Notes: a model not told the origin generated them from the letters alone. A stretch of DNA of 64,000 bases from RGIG9379 sp031553005 (GCA_031553005.1 JAVBMA010000017.1:1-64000); one strand, 5' to 3'. Positions 17,551 through 26,350 are shown, counted from the stretch's first letter. A program made the numbers and translations.

Positions 17551-18195
17551 TTAAAATTTATACCCGAATCCGGCATTTACTTCGTTTACGGTAAAATCCT
17601 GATTGAGTGAATGTTCGTAGCTTGCCGTCAGATAATATGAACTGTAAAACGTGTAAGAAATTCCGGCGGCGACATTGAAAATAAATGCAGGATTGTAAAT
17701 TTCAAATATTTGCGGATTTACACCTGCAAAAAGATCCAATCTCTTTATCCTTCCCGATATGCCAGTTTCAAATAGTTTGAATTGCACTGTAACAGGAAAA
17801 TTGATACAAATACCAGTCTCAAGCGTATAAATATAATCATCCATTTCAAAATAATCATCAAAATAAATATTTCCCCTGAGTCCCGCCTGAAAGGAGATCA
17901 GATTGCTGAATTCCCTGTCTTCGTACTGTACAAAAAAGCCCAGGTAAGCCCCGTTCATAAAAGAATCGCTGGTAAAAATATTTCCATACCCGAATTGGGC
18001 AGAAAGCTGGAAACGTTTTTGGTTGTCGAAAACCACCAGCAAATTTTCCTGGGCAAACGGACTCTCTATTTCAATTTCAGTATCATCCATCGTATTTTCA
18101 TCTCCCGAAAGGATATATAATTGATTAGGGTCTTCAGCACCATACGATAAAAGACTCCAAGTGCACAATAAGATAATAGTTACTAGCTTTTTCAT
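17551..18195 (-). CDS. Outer-membrane beta-barrel-like protein inside the ATPase operon
   Basis: 214 aa with an N-terminal signal peptide (MKKLVTIILL...LLSYGA). The rest alternates hydrophobic and polar residues with many aromatic turns (FQLSAQFGYGN, GAYLGFFVQYED, FNVAAGISYTFYSSYYLTASYEHSL) and ends GFGYKF with a terminal Phe. This is the pattern of a small outer-membrane beta-barrel of about eight strands. It sits between atpB and atpD on the same strand, so it is probably cotranscribed with a cytoplasmic-membrane ATPase, an odd placement. No specific family is recognised; an unrelated insertion is the alternative to a functional link. Confidence 0.65.
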   Translation of the reverse strand: MKKLVTIILLCTWSLLSYGAEDPNQLYILSGDENTMDDTEIEIESPFAQENLLVVFDNQKRFQLSAQFGYGNIFTSDSFMNGAYLGFFVQYEDREFSNLISFQAGLRGNIYFDDYFEMDDYIYTLETGICINFPVTVQFKLFETGISGRIKRLDLFAGVNPQIFEIYNPAFIFNVAAGISYTFYSSYYLTASYEHSLNQDFTVNEVNAGFGYKF

Positions 18196-18355
18196 GTGAA
18201 ATTTTGATTAATTAAAAATTAATGAATAAAAAATGATTTTTAGATAAACAGATTTTTAAGTTAACTTGTTCTCCCTTTCATTCTTATTCACCGCATTTCC
18301 ATTTTTTTATCTCCATCAAAATTTATCTCCTGAACCCAAGCCCTCCCCTCATTGC

Positions 18356-18411
18356 CTTTTCACTTTTCACCTTTCACCTTTCAATTTTCATCTTTCCCTT
18401 TTCACCTTCTA
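18356..18411 (-). repeat. TGAAA heptamer repeat overlapping atpB stop
   Basis: On the minus strand AGAAGGTGAAAAGGGAAAGA and further TGAAA units continue for about 55 bp. The TGA of the first unit is the atpB stop codon. The remaining ~150 bp up to the outer-membrane protein gene show no other feature. Confidence 0.7.
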
Positions 18412-19709
18412 TAATATTTCTCAAGAAGCTCTTGCCTGATATTCAACTCTTCTGCGCTAAAGTATTTAGCGAACAGCCTCCACGTGACGTTCAGCATCTC
18501 TTCTATCTCAAGGTTGACATCGATTGCCAATATCTTATCTGCGTATTCTTTTGCAAAACCGAGGCACCGTTCATCGTAATTTGTCAAATCAAAACCGTTT
18601 TCGAGCTTTGTTTTGGCATTTGCAGCATCAGCATATAAGCGTATAGCGGCATTCATTACCTGAGGATGGTCTTCCCTTGTCTTTTTACCGATCACCAATT
18701 GTTTGAGGCGCGACAAGCTCCGGAACGGGTCTACGATCACCTTGCTTATATCCGTATCCTTGCGGAGGAATAGTTGCCCTTCGGTAATATATCCGGTATT
18801 GTCGGGAATAGCGTGGGTGATATCGCCTCCCGAAAGTGTTGTAACGGCAATGATCGTGATTGAGCCCCCTTCGGGAAACTGTACCGCTTTCTCGTATATT
18901 TTGGATAGGTCGGAGTAGAGCGAGCCGGGCATCGAATCTTTGGACGGTATCTGATCCATACGGTTGGAAACAATGGCAAGCGCATCGGCATAAGAGGTCA
19001 TATCCGTAAGTAATACCAATACCTTTTCGTTTTTCTCTACCGCAAAATATTCGGCGGCAGTCAGCGCCATGTCAGGAATCAAAAGGCGTTCTACCGGAGG
19101 ATTTTCCGTTGTATTTACAAAACTGACAATCCTGTCCATAGCCCCCGCGCTATTGAATATATTTTTATAAAAAAGATAATCATCATTGGTCATTCCCATG
19201 CCGCCGAGAATAATTTTATCCGTTTTGGCACGCAAAGCTACATTTGCCATTACGACATTGTACGGCTGATCGGGATCTGTGAAAAACGGTATTTTTTGTC
19301 CCGAAACCAACGTATTGTTCAGGTCAATACCTGCAATGCCTGTCGCAATCAGTTCCGAAGGTTGTTTTCTTCGTACCGGATTGACCGAAGGTCCGCCTAT
19401 TTCGCGCTCTTCGCCTTCAATATCCATTCCTCCGTCGATCGGACTTCCGTAAGCATCGAAAAAACGTCCGGTCAATTGGTCGCTTACTTTCAGGCTCGGC
19501 GCTTTTCCAAGAAAGACAACTTCGGCATTGGTGGGGATTCCTTCGGTTCCCTCAAAAACTTGCAGCGTGATAGTATCTCCCATGATTTTTACTACCTGTG
19601 CCAATTTTCCGCCTACGGTGGCAAGTTCATCATATCCCACATCCCGGGCGGTAAGGGAGCATGTAGCTTTCGTAACCTGCGATATGTTGGTATATATTTT
19701 TTGAAACAT
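18402..19709 (-). CDS. atpB: A/V-type ATPase non-catalytic subunit B
   Basis: 435 aa. B subunits alternate with catalytic A subunits in the headpiece. It has the beta-barrel N-terminus, the conserved SELIATGIAGIDLNNTLVSGQKIPFF segment where the P-loop is degenerate (no GKT), the LLTDMTSYADALAIVSNRM stretch and the arginine-finger region PFRSLSRLKQLVIGKKTREDH. The stop lies within a heptamer repeat. The start is 9 bp after the atpA stop, indicating tight cotranscription. Confidence 0.95.
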   Translation of the reverse strand: MFQKIYTNISQVTKATCSLTARDVGYDELATVGGKLAQVVKIMGDTITLQVFEGTEGIPTNAEVVFLGKAPSLKVSDQLTGRFFDAYGSPIDGGMDIEGEEREIGGPSVNPVRRKQPSELIATGIAGIDLNNTLVSGQKIPFFTDPDQPYNVVMANVALRAKTDKIILGGMGMTNDDYLFYKNIFNSAGAMDRIVSFVNTTENPPVERLLIPDMALTAAEYFAVEKNEKVLVLLTDMTSYADALAIVSNRMDQIPSKDSMPGSLYSDLSKIYEKAVQFPEGGSITIIAVTTLSGGDITHAIPDNTGYITEGQLFLRKDTDISKVIVDPFRSLSRLKQLVIGKKTREDHPQVMNAAIRLYADAANAKTKLENGFDLTNYDERCLGFAKEYADKILAIDVNLEIEEMLNVTWRLFAKYFSAEELNIRQELLEKYYRR

Positions 19710-19718
19710 ATTTTTAAA

Positions 19719-21542
19719 TTATGAGTTAGAGATATTTCCGGCTATCATTTCGTCCAGTGTATTCCGGTACTGATTGAACTCTTTCGATTGGAATTCAGTA
19801 TAATTCATTTGTTTGCAAATGTTTATCATCTTTTTGAAGAAATCCATTACTTTATTGAAGTCTTCGAAGTGGAATTTGCTCCGGCAAATGTCAATAATCA
19901 TGTCGAGCATATATTTTTGCCTTTCGATAGGGGTAACACTGTCAATTTTATCGAATGCATCCTGTTGTAATATGGCGAAATCGATGATTTCCGATTTCCA
20001 GAAAGTAATATGATAATCGGTCGGAACGCCGTCGTCTCCCAGAATATTTATTTGATCCTGTACCTCTTTCCCCCGTTGCAATATATTTTTCATCTCCTCT
20101 ACTTTTGCAATCCAGTCGGGAGCCACATGCGAAGATATGTACTCTTCAAACTCGGGATATTCTATATACTTGGAGTAGCTATCGATCGGGTTGACTGCCG
20201 GATAACGTTTCCTGTCGGCGCGCGACTGCTCAAGCGCAAAGAAGCAGCGGGCTACTTTCTTGGTCGATTCGGTTACCGGTTCTTTCAGGTTTCCTCCCGA
20301 TGGCGATACGGTTCCGATAAAGGTAATAGAACCCGTCTCACCGTTGTTCAGGCGAACCATACCGGCGCGTCCGTAGAAGTTAGCAATGACAGCCGGAAGA
20401 TCCATCGGGAAACCATCTTGCCCCGGTAACTCTTCCAATCGGTTACTCATTTCGCGCAGCGCTTGTGCCCAACGCGAAGTAGAGTCTGCCATTAACAGAA
20501 CCTTTAAACCCATGCTCCGGTAAAATTCAGCAATCGTCATAGCCGTGTATACGGAAGCCTCGCGCGCCGCCACGGGCATATTCGACGTATTGGCAATAAT
20601 AATCGTCCGCTCAATCAGCTTGCGTCCCGTATGCGGATCGATCAGTTTAGGAAATTCCGAAAAGACCTCTACCACTTCATTCGCCCGCTCGCCGCATGCC
20701 GCTATAATTACAATATCGGCTTCCGCCTGTTTGGAGATTGCGTGCTGCAATACCGTTTTTCCGGTTCCGAACGGTCCCGGTATAAACCCGGTTCCTCCTT
20801 CCGCTATCGGATTAGCTGTATCAATGATCCGGACACCAGTCTCCAGCAATTGATAGGGGCGCAACTTTTCCTGGTATTTTTTTATCGCTTTTTTAACTGG
20901 CCATTTCTGAATCATTGTTACCTCATTCTCGTTTCCGTCCGGACTTTGCAGTATGGCAACAGTATCGTTTATTTTATAATTCCCTTCCGGCTTAATGGAT
21001 TTTACAGTGTATTTCCCTTCCAAAACAAAAGGAACCATGATTTTCAACGGTTTTTGATTTTCGATCACTTCTCCCAGAAAATCCCCGGCTTCGACCGTAT
21101 CCCCGGTTTTTGCCAGAGGAGTAAAGTCCCATGAAGAATCCAGATCCAACGGGAAAGTATATTCGCCACGTTGCAGGAATACGCCGTTCATTTTATCCAG
21201 ATCGTTTTGTAATCCGTCGTAGTTTTTCGACAACATGCCGGGACCTAAAGTTGCTTCGAGCATGTGACCCATAAATTCCGCCTTCGCTCCGATTTTTAAT
21301 CCGCGCGTGCTTTCAAAAACCTGAGAGTAGGCATCTTTTCCTATAATCTTGATTACTTCCGCCATTAGTTTAGTCCCGTTTGTTTCGATATAGCAAATTT
21401 CGTTCTGCGAAACCGGTCCGTCTACTTCTATAATAACAAGATTGGAGATTATCCCTTTTACTTTTCCTGAGGTTGGGAGTAATTCCTTTGATTCTTCCAT
21501 AACGGAAGATTTTTGCGAAGTATCGTTTATCATTGATGGCAT
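19719..21542 (-). CDS. atpA: A/V-type ATPase catalytic subunit A
   Basis: 607 aa, the family length. It hydrolyses or makes ATP in the soluble head. The Walker A motif GPFGTGKT lies at 256-263, after the non-homologous insert typical of A subunits (about residues 120-210). The catalytic ACGERANEVVEV segment and the VLLMADSTSRWAQALREMSNRLEELP stretch are present. The N-terminus may start at Met15 (MEESKELLP) rather than Met1. It follows the DUF2764 gene with 64 bp between. Confidence 0.96.
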   Translation of the reverse strand: MPSMINDTSQKSSVMEESKELLPTSGKVKGIISNLVIIEVDGPVSQNEICYIETNGTKLMAEVIKIIGKDAYSQVFESTRGLKIGAKAEFMGHMLEATLGPGMLSKNYDGLQNDLDKMNGVFLQRGEYTFPLDLDSSWDFTPLAKTGDTVEAGDFLGEVIENQKPLKIMVPFVLEGKYTVKSIKPEGNYKINDTVAILQSPDGNENEVTMIQKWPVKKAIKKYQEKLRPYQLLETGVRIIDTANPIAEGGTGFIPGPFGTGKTVLQHAISKQAEADIVIIAACGERANEVVEVFSEFPKLIDPHTGRKLIERTIIIANTSNMPVAAREASVYTAMTIAEFYRSMGLKVLLMADSTSRWAQALREMSNRLEELPGQDGFPMDLPAVIANFYGRAGMVRLNNGETGSITFIGTVSPSGGNLKEPVTESTKKVARCFFALEQSRADRKRYPAVNPIDSYSKYIEYPEFEEYISSHVAPDWIAKVEEMKNILQRGKEVQDQINILGDDGVPTDYHITFWKSEIIDFAILQQDAFDKIDSVTPIERQKYMLDMIIDICRSKFHFEDFNKVMDFFKKMINICKQMNYTEFQSKEFNQYRNTLDEMIAGNISNS

Positions 21543-21606
21543 TATCTGTTATTGTAAAATCGTTTAAACTCTCTTTGGAAAACTATTTTTCCATGCAAAA
21601 AACTTT

Positions 21607-22452
21607 TTAAGCTTCTGCTTTCCGTGAATCCCCGGAGGTGCTTTTTATTAATTGTCCGATCGTATCGTTGAAAATAATATTGCCCCGTTCTTTGTTCAAT
21701 GAGCTCCACCTGGATATTATTTCTGTCTGTAAGAGAAAAACAATGATCCTTTCGATTGAGAAATAATGAAAGAAACTGTTTTCTTCCAAATATTTCCATT
21801 TTATCATATCTATTGCTTTTTCTCTTTCATAAATATTTGCATCGTCGATTGCAATACGAAGAACTTCTTCCAGTTCGTCGCTCATCCCATGCAATCCGAA
21901 ATCTTTGGAGTTGGATGTACGTATGGATTCTGCTATTTCGTTATCGCCAACAACCGATTTCCGTTGTTCCAATCCGTATTTATGGCAGCTGCTTCCAACT
22001 TGTATATTGTTAATGTTCAGTTCGAAGGATAACCAATCCTGCAAAAAAATATTCCCCGATTGCTGAACATATTCATAATAAAGGGATGCCAGTTGTTCTT
22101 CCCATCCCAGATCACTTATGACCGGAACCCCTTCGGAAAAAGCGCGCAAAAAGCGGGAGATATATTCCGGGCAATCGGCTCTTACTTCTCCAAGCTCTTT
22201 CACATCGCGTATATACGACAATAATTCTTCCTTAGTATAATTACCTTCCTGCTTTATTCCGGCATCTTGCTTTCGGAGAAGTTTCATCAGGTTAATATTA
22301 TCATACCTCAGGAAAATAAGCTGTACGGATTCAAAATCTTTCACCGTGAGTTCTTCCCTGAGTCCATTTCTCAATGCCGTCATATCCAGTTGAAGCGTTG
22401 TATCTTCAAACCGAATATCAGGCAACCCCGATATGTAATAATAATAGTTCAT
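21607..22452 (-). CDS. DUF2764 protein of bacterial A/V-ATPase operons
   Basis: 281 aa, starting MNYYYYISGLPDI, the recognisable beginning of DUF2764 proteins that accompany V-type ATPase genes in Bacteroidota. It is helical, with no signal peptide or membrane segment. Position and size suggest it takes the place of subunit C/d, the socket between central stalk and K ring, because no canonical C subunit gene is present; this is inference. It lies between atpE and atpA. Confidence 0.8.
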   Translation of the reverse strand: MNYYYYISGLPDIRFEDTTLQLDMTALRNGLREELTVKDFESVQLIFLRYDNINLMKLLRKQDAGIKQEGNYTKEELLSYIRDVKELGEVRADCPEYISRFLRAFSEGVPVISDLGWEEQLASLYYEYVQQSGNIFLQDWLSFELNINNIQVGSSCHKYGLEQRKSVVGDNEIAESIRTSNSKDFGLHGMSDELEEVLRIAIDDANIYEREKAIDMIKWKYLEENSFFHYFSIERIIVFLLQTEIISRWSSLNKERGNIIFNDTIGQLIKSTSGDSRKAEA

Positions 22453-22482
22453 TAGCTACGAGTTACAAAAAGTCTCTATCTT

Positions 22483-22519
22483 AACTTTCACCTTTCAATT
22501 TTCATCTTTCACCTCTCAA
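22483..22519 (-). repeat. TGAAA heptamer repeat overlapping atpE stop
   Basis: On the minus strand: GAGAGGTGAAAGATGAAAAT and more units (period 7). The first TGA is the atpE stop codon, so the end of AtpE (FER) is repeat-encoded. Confidence 0.7.
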
Positions 22520-23105
22520 AAAGTATTTTTATCATTTCCGGTCTCAGGAATTGTTTGAAATATTGAATAAAAGCCTCTTCTCCGACCTTAATTTTGTATC
22601 CGCCTTTTTCGGAGACAATGACAAAATCCGTTTTTAATCCGTTTACCTGTTTTATCTCAAGGTTATTGTCCAATAACTCTGCTGCTTTTGCCTTGAAAAA
22701 GTTTATGAGCGGCTCTTTGTCTGATACCTGAATCGTGACAGGCTCGTTTTTTGTAATCTCTTGAGATATGGATAAGATGATTTTTTGTAAAAAATCTTTT
22801 TCTTTAAATGCTTCGGAAACGCTTTCCTCTACGATTCTACGGGAGATAAGGTTTGTTATTTCCGAGCGTAGTGAATCTACCGACCTTTTGGCAAAAAGGG
22901 AAATTTCCGATTTGCTGTTTTTCTCAAGGTTTTCGGCTTTTTTGGAAGCAGCGGTTTCTATCTCACGAGCTTTTTTATGTGCCTGTTCGATAATTTGTTT
23001 TGCTTGAGAGTTGGCTTCGGTTATAATTTCTTCAGCCTCTTTTTTCCCTTTTTCCAATCCTTCAGTATATATTTTATCGGTAAGTTCCTGAAGCTTATTA
23101 TTCAT
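22509..23105 (-). CDS. atpE: A/V-type ATPase peripheral stalk subunit E
   Basis: 198 aa. The N-terminal half is a long Lys/Glu/Ala coiled coil (KGKKEAEEIITEANSQAKQI), the C-terminal half a globular domain that holds the headpiece, as in subunit E. It is the first gene of the eight-gene operon. No partner subunit H/G was found in the operon, nor subunit F. A TATATTTG-like -7 box occurs near 23236 on the minus strand, about 130 bp upstream. Confidence 0.88.
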   Translation of the reverse strand: MNNKLQELTDKIYTEGLEKGKKEAEEIITEANSQAKQIIEQAHKKAREIETAASKKAENLEKNSKSEISLFAKRSVDSLRSEITNLISRRIVEESVSEAFKEKDFLQKIILSISQEITKNEPVTIQVSDKEPLINFFKAKAAELLDNNLEIKQVNGLKTDFVIVSEKGGYKIKVGEEAFIQYFKQFLRPEMIKILFER

Positions 23106-23720
23106 AATGATATCTGTTTTTTGTTGAACCTGTAATTTTCGATAGGCTTAATATTTTTGCCTTATTTCATTATTTCAGAACCTAAATATAGAGTAAACAA
23201 AAGATAAATCACAAATGTTTGTTTTATTCTCTCTTGGCGGCAAATATAATTTTTCCCTACTTTTTCTTCCGGTTATTTTCACTTAATTAAGAAACTGCTT
23301 TTATTTTTTTAAAACAATATATTTTCAATATCTTGATTAAAAATCAATTAAACAAAACTTTTCAAAATAAAAAAGTTTTATCAAAAGACACAAAACTATT
23401 AAAAAAAATAACGATTTAACAGAAAAAACACGCCTTAATAAATTAATTTGACCTTTTTGAGGTTAGTAAATAATTGATAAGATATAATGATATATTCTGA
23501 TGAGTTGACGAGTAAACAAGAATAAGAATTACTTGTTTACTTTGTCCACTCGTCAATTTGTTTACTAAAAATGTTCTTTATAAGACTTAAAATAATAGAG
23601 AAGCTACGGAATCAGAAAAGTTCATTTAATCGGTAGCTGATAATATTGTGATAATATAAAATTACGGATGCAAGAAAGAATCATCAAGCTCCGGTTTTTA
23701 ACTGTTTTATGTGTAAAAAA
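23106..23720. other. Intergenic region between divergent atpE and a T9SS cargo gene
   Basis: About 600 bp of AT-rich sequence with no gene. It holds the probable atp operon promoter (near 23236), an octamer repeat (23500-23566) and, at its right end, the promoter of the cargo gene (TAATTTTG near 23737). Confidence 0.5.
23500..23566. repeat. RAGTARAC octamer inverted repeat
   Basis: TGAGTTGACGAGTAAACAAG on one side and ACTTGTTTACTTTGTCCACT plus CGTCAA on the other, with a short AT loop. The units have period 8. Related elements lie at 38436, 42320 and, decayed, near 43300. Confidence 0.6.
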
Positions 23721-23853
23721 TAATGTGTATTTTCTAATTTTGCACTCCGTGGCTCGATATTTGTTATAATGATAAAAATAAATTTATGAAAGCTCCGAGT
23801 TTTTTTGATTATAGTATAAATAAATAGGGATAAAACTAAAATTTGTAATAATT

Positions 23854-25287
23854 ATGAAGTATACTTTTACGCTTATCGCGATGTGTCTGGTCACAATGTT
23901 ATCGGCACAAAATTATCAAGACGTTCTTTCAATTTTGAAAAAACAGAAGCATTCCTCTCAGTTGCGCTCTGCTTCGGGAAGTGAACAGCTCCGTACGACC
24001 ATTACCGGAGATATGCTCCCTACTGTTGCTTACCGGGAATATACGGCCGGAAGTAAGGAAAAATATGAGTACGAATATGATGGATGGAAGCATATAGTTG
24101 AAGAAAAATGCTATCGGTTTTACAGTGATTCGTATGTATTGTATTCTACTACTAAACGCGTTTTTTTCCGATTGTCCAACGGCGAATTTATGAAAACAAA
24201 AGAGACAGTAACAATACGTAATCCCCTTTATGGAGAGACAGTCACTGAATATACAGCCGAGTATACTGCTGACGGAATGTTGCTTTGGGAACAAACCGTA
24301 AGTGAGTACCGTTATTCACGTACCGAATCAATATTGAACGAAGACGGTATACGTGTAGCTTTAAGCCGATATAACGAAGATACAGAAGAAATGGAAATTG
24401 ATAACCGCTTTACATTTGATGAAAAAGGAAGGGTTATCAGTTATACTGATGAGGAATCCGATACTTTTAATTCATATACATGGGATGAGGATAATAAACT
24501 GAGCGGATTTACCACTACTGAAGATGGTGTTGTTATGGTTTTTAGTAATGTCGTTTTCGTATGGGGTGAGCAATATATCAATCCTTATAGTTTGTTTCCA
24601 CTTAATAATAACTCGGTTAAATCAGAAGAAGAGGCTCTTATTCAACAATGGAGGATTAATGCGGATGTTAATATGCTGGGGGTGATAGTTTCAATGGAAT
24701 CAAGTGTTAATGATGATGAAACAGAGTTTGTTACAACTTTTAATTTGAGTGGAATGGAACTAGGTAAAGAAACCCTTACAATTGAGAATATAGATCCATA
24801 TCCTTTCAGGAAGTATGAAAAAGCTTATGTGGAAGATGGACAAAGCACTATTGTTGCCACATTCATATTTGATAATTATGGGTTAATAGCATATCAGGAT
24901 TTTGAAAATACTTCCAACTCCAAAGTTTATCTCAATGTATATGATAATGACGGAAAAATACTAAGCACCGGTTTGATGTTGGGAGCCAATTCGGAACCAA
25001 ACTATACCGAAACTTACGAAGAGTGGACGGATGCAAGTTTATTGGATATAAAAGAATTTCCAGTGTCTCCATCCTTGTCGGTTTATCCAAATCCAACCCG
25101 AGGGTTGGTAAATATAAATTCGGCTGTCCCTGTTGAAAAGATTAAGGTATTCAATCAGGCAGGAATTATGATGCAGCAGGAGTATGAAACTTCTGTGCTG
25201 AATATGGATAACCTTCCTGCGGGAATTTATTTCTTACAAGTAGGAACAGCAGAAGGAACATCTGTTCAGAAGGTGATAAAGAAATAA
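23854..25287 (+). CDS. T9SS-secreted protein with C-terminal sorting domain
   Basis: 477 aa: signal peptide (MKYTFTLIAMCLVTMLSAQ), a beta-rich central region with repeated Tyr/Glu/Thr motifs (YEYEYDGWKH, ITYTD-like turns, reminiscent of YD/RHS-like short repeats), and a C-terminal type A sorting domain from about residue 402. The domain has all its landmarks: VYPNPTRGLVNI, KIKVFNQAG, LPAGIYFLQV and the basic end QKVIKK. The sorting domain directs export by the type IX system and cell-surface attachment. The function of the central region is unknown. It is transcribed alone with a strong terminator. Confidence 0.82.
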   Translation: MKYTFTLIAMCLVTMLSAQNYQDVLSILKKQKHSSQLRSASGSEQLRTTITGDMLPTVAYREYTAGSKEKYEYEYDGWKHIVEEKCYRFYSDSYVLYSTTKRVFFRLSNGEFMKTKETVTIRNPLYGETVTEYTAEYTADGMLLWEQTVSEYRYSRTESILNEDGIRVALSRYNEDTEEMEIDNRFTFDEKGRVISYTDEESDTFNSYTWDEDNKLSGFTTTEDGVVMVFSNVVFVWGEQYINPYSLFPLNNNSVKSEEEALIQQWRINADVNMLGVIVSMESSVNDDETEFVTTFNLSGMELGKETLTIENIDPYPFRKYEKAYVEDGQSTIVATFIFDNYGLIAYQDFENTSNSKVYLNVYDNDGKILSTGLMLGANSEPNYTETYEEWTDASLLDIKEFPVSPSLSVYPNPTRGLVNINSAVPVEKIKVFNQAGIMMQQEYETSVLNMDNLPAGIYFLQVGTAEGTSVQKVIKK

Positions 25288-25328
25288 TTGCTAGTTTATT
25301 TAACCTCTTACGGAGGTGTTTTATAAAG

Positions 25329-25376
25329 AAAAGGTACAAAAACGCTAAGGTTGCTTTCCTGCGTTATTGTACCTTT
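25329..25376 (+). terminator. Terminator of the T9SS cargo gene
   Basis: A 17-bp stem AAAAGGTACAAAAACGC with one mismatch in the partner arm, followed by a T-run. Confidence 0.8.
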
Positions 25377-25491
25377 TTCACTTAAAATAATTACAATAAC
25401 ACACAAAAACACCTGCTGGTATTGTAAAATATCCGGTATTAAAATCACATAAAAAAAGCCAATAACATATTGATATTGACTTTTATACCAG

Positions 25492-25564
25492 AGCCGATAG
25501 CCGGACTCGAACCGGCGACCTATTCATTACGAATGAATTGCTCTACCAACTGAGCTATAGCGGC
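25492..25564 (-). tRNA. tRNA-Thr (anticodon CGT)
   Basis: A 73-nt cloverleaf on the minus strand: acceptor GCCGCTA/TATCGGC, D arm GCTC-AGTTGGTA-GAGC, anticodon stem ATTCA/TGAAT with loop TTCGTAA, T arm GCCGG-TTCGAGT-CCGGC. CCA is not encoded. The fifth acceptor pair is a C-T mismatch, which is unusual. Confidence 0.93.
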
Positions 25565-25753
25565 TTTTGTGCTTACAAATTTAAAGTGAAAAAGTGATTT
25601 CCTGAAATTATTTTTCAAAAAATATCACTCCCTGTTAAAAATAAGAATGATGAGGCTTGTATGCCGAATATATGCTTTGTTGTTGAGTTTGTATGAATGC
25701 TGCCGCATACGAACAAAGAGGCATGAGTTTGTTAGGGGGTTGAAATACAAGAT

Positions 25754-26350
25754 TTATTCAACGATTGAAATACTTTCAACTTTTTCTAAGCGGGAGAGTA
25801 GGATTGGAAAATCGCGCTTTCGGATACTTAGTGTTAAAAAGCAATCGGTGTCAAAATGCTGCTCAATAATGGTTGGCGCTTCTTCTTTTACGATGCGCAT
25901 GACATCGTTCAGGAAAGGGTATTCAAACCGTACGGTGATCGTTTCGTCTATGGTTTTTTCAATAATTGTATTGTTTGCAACGGCATCAGCCGAAGCTTCT
26001 TTGTAAGCGTTGATCAGTCCGCTTGTTCCCAGTTTTGTCCCGCCAAAATAACGGACAACAATGATCAGGGTATTTGTCAGGTTGTTGGATTGGAGAATTC
26101 CTAATATCGGGCGACCCGCAGTTCCGGACGGTTCTCCGTCGTCATTAGCGCGGGTTTCGCTGCCGTCGTTACCCAGAATGTATGCAAAGCAGACATGGCG
26201 GGCATCGTGAAATTCTTTTTTCTTTTCGGCAAGTATCTCTTTAACTTCTTCCACACAAGAAACCGGAATTGCGAAAGCGAGAAATTTACTCCCTTTTTCT
26301 TTGTATAATCCTTCCGAGATGGTTGATATGGTAAAAAAGGTATCTTGCAT
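25754..26350 (-). CDS. IMPACT/YigZ family protein
   Basis: 198 aa from the ATG at 26350 (an upstream in-frame start would add 14 residues, MKINIRICRIQKSN, not conserved). It shows the family's beginning DTFFTISTISEGLYKEKGSKFLA, then HDARHVCFAYILG, NDDGEPSGTAGRPIL, and VVRYFGGTKLGTSGLINAYKEA. The bacterial members bind ribosome or RNA-related factors and have no settled role. The C-terminal domain (DUF1949-like) spans about residues 130-198. Confidence 0.9.
   Translation of the reverse strand: MQDTFFTISTISEGLYKEKGSKFLAFAIPVSCVEEVKEILAEKKKEFHDARHVCFAYILGNDGSETRANDDGEPSGTAGRPILGILQSNNLTNTLIIVVRYFGGTKLGTSGLINAYKEASADAVANNTIIEKTIDETITVRFEYPFLNDVMRIVKEEAPTIIEQHFDTDCFLTLSIRKRDFPILLSRLEKVESISIVE

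Noticed and set aside
20010..21134. Long plus-strand frames opposite the ATPase A and B genes
   Set aside because: They are complementary-strand shadows of well-identified genes, with no domains and no promoter.
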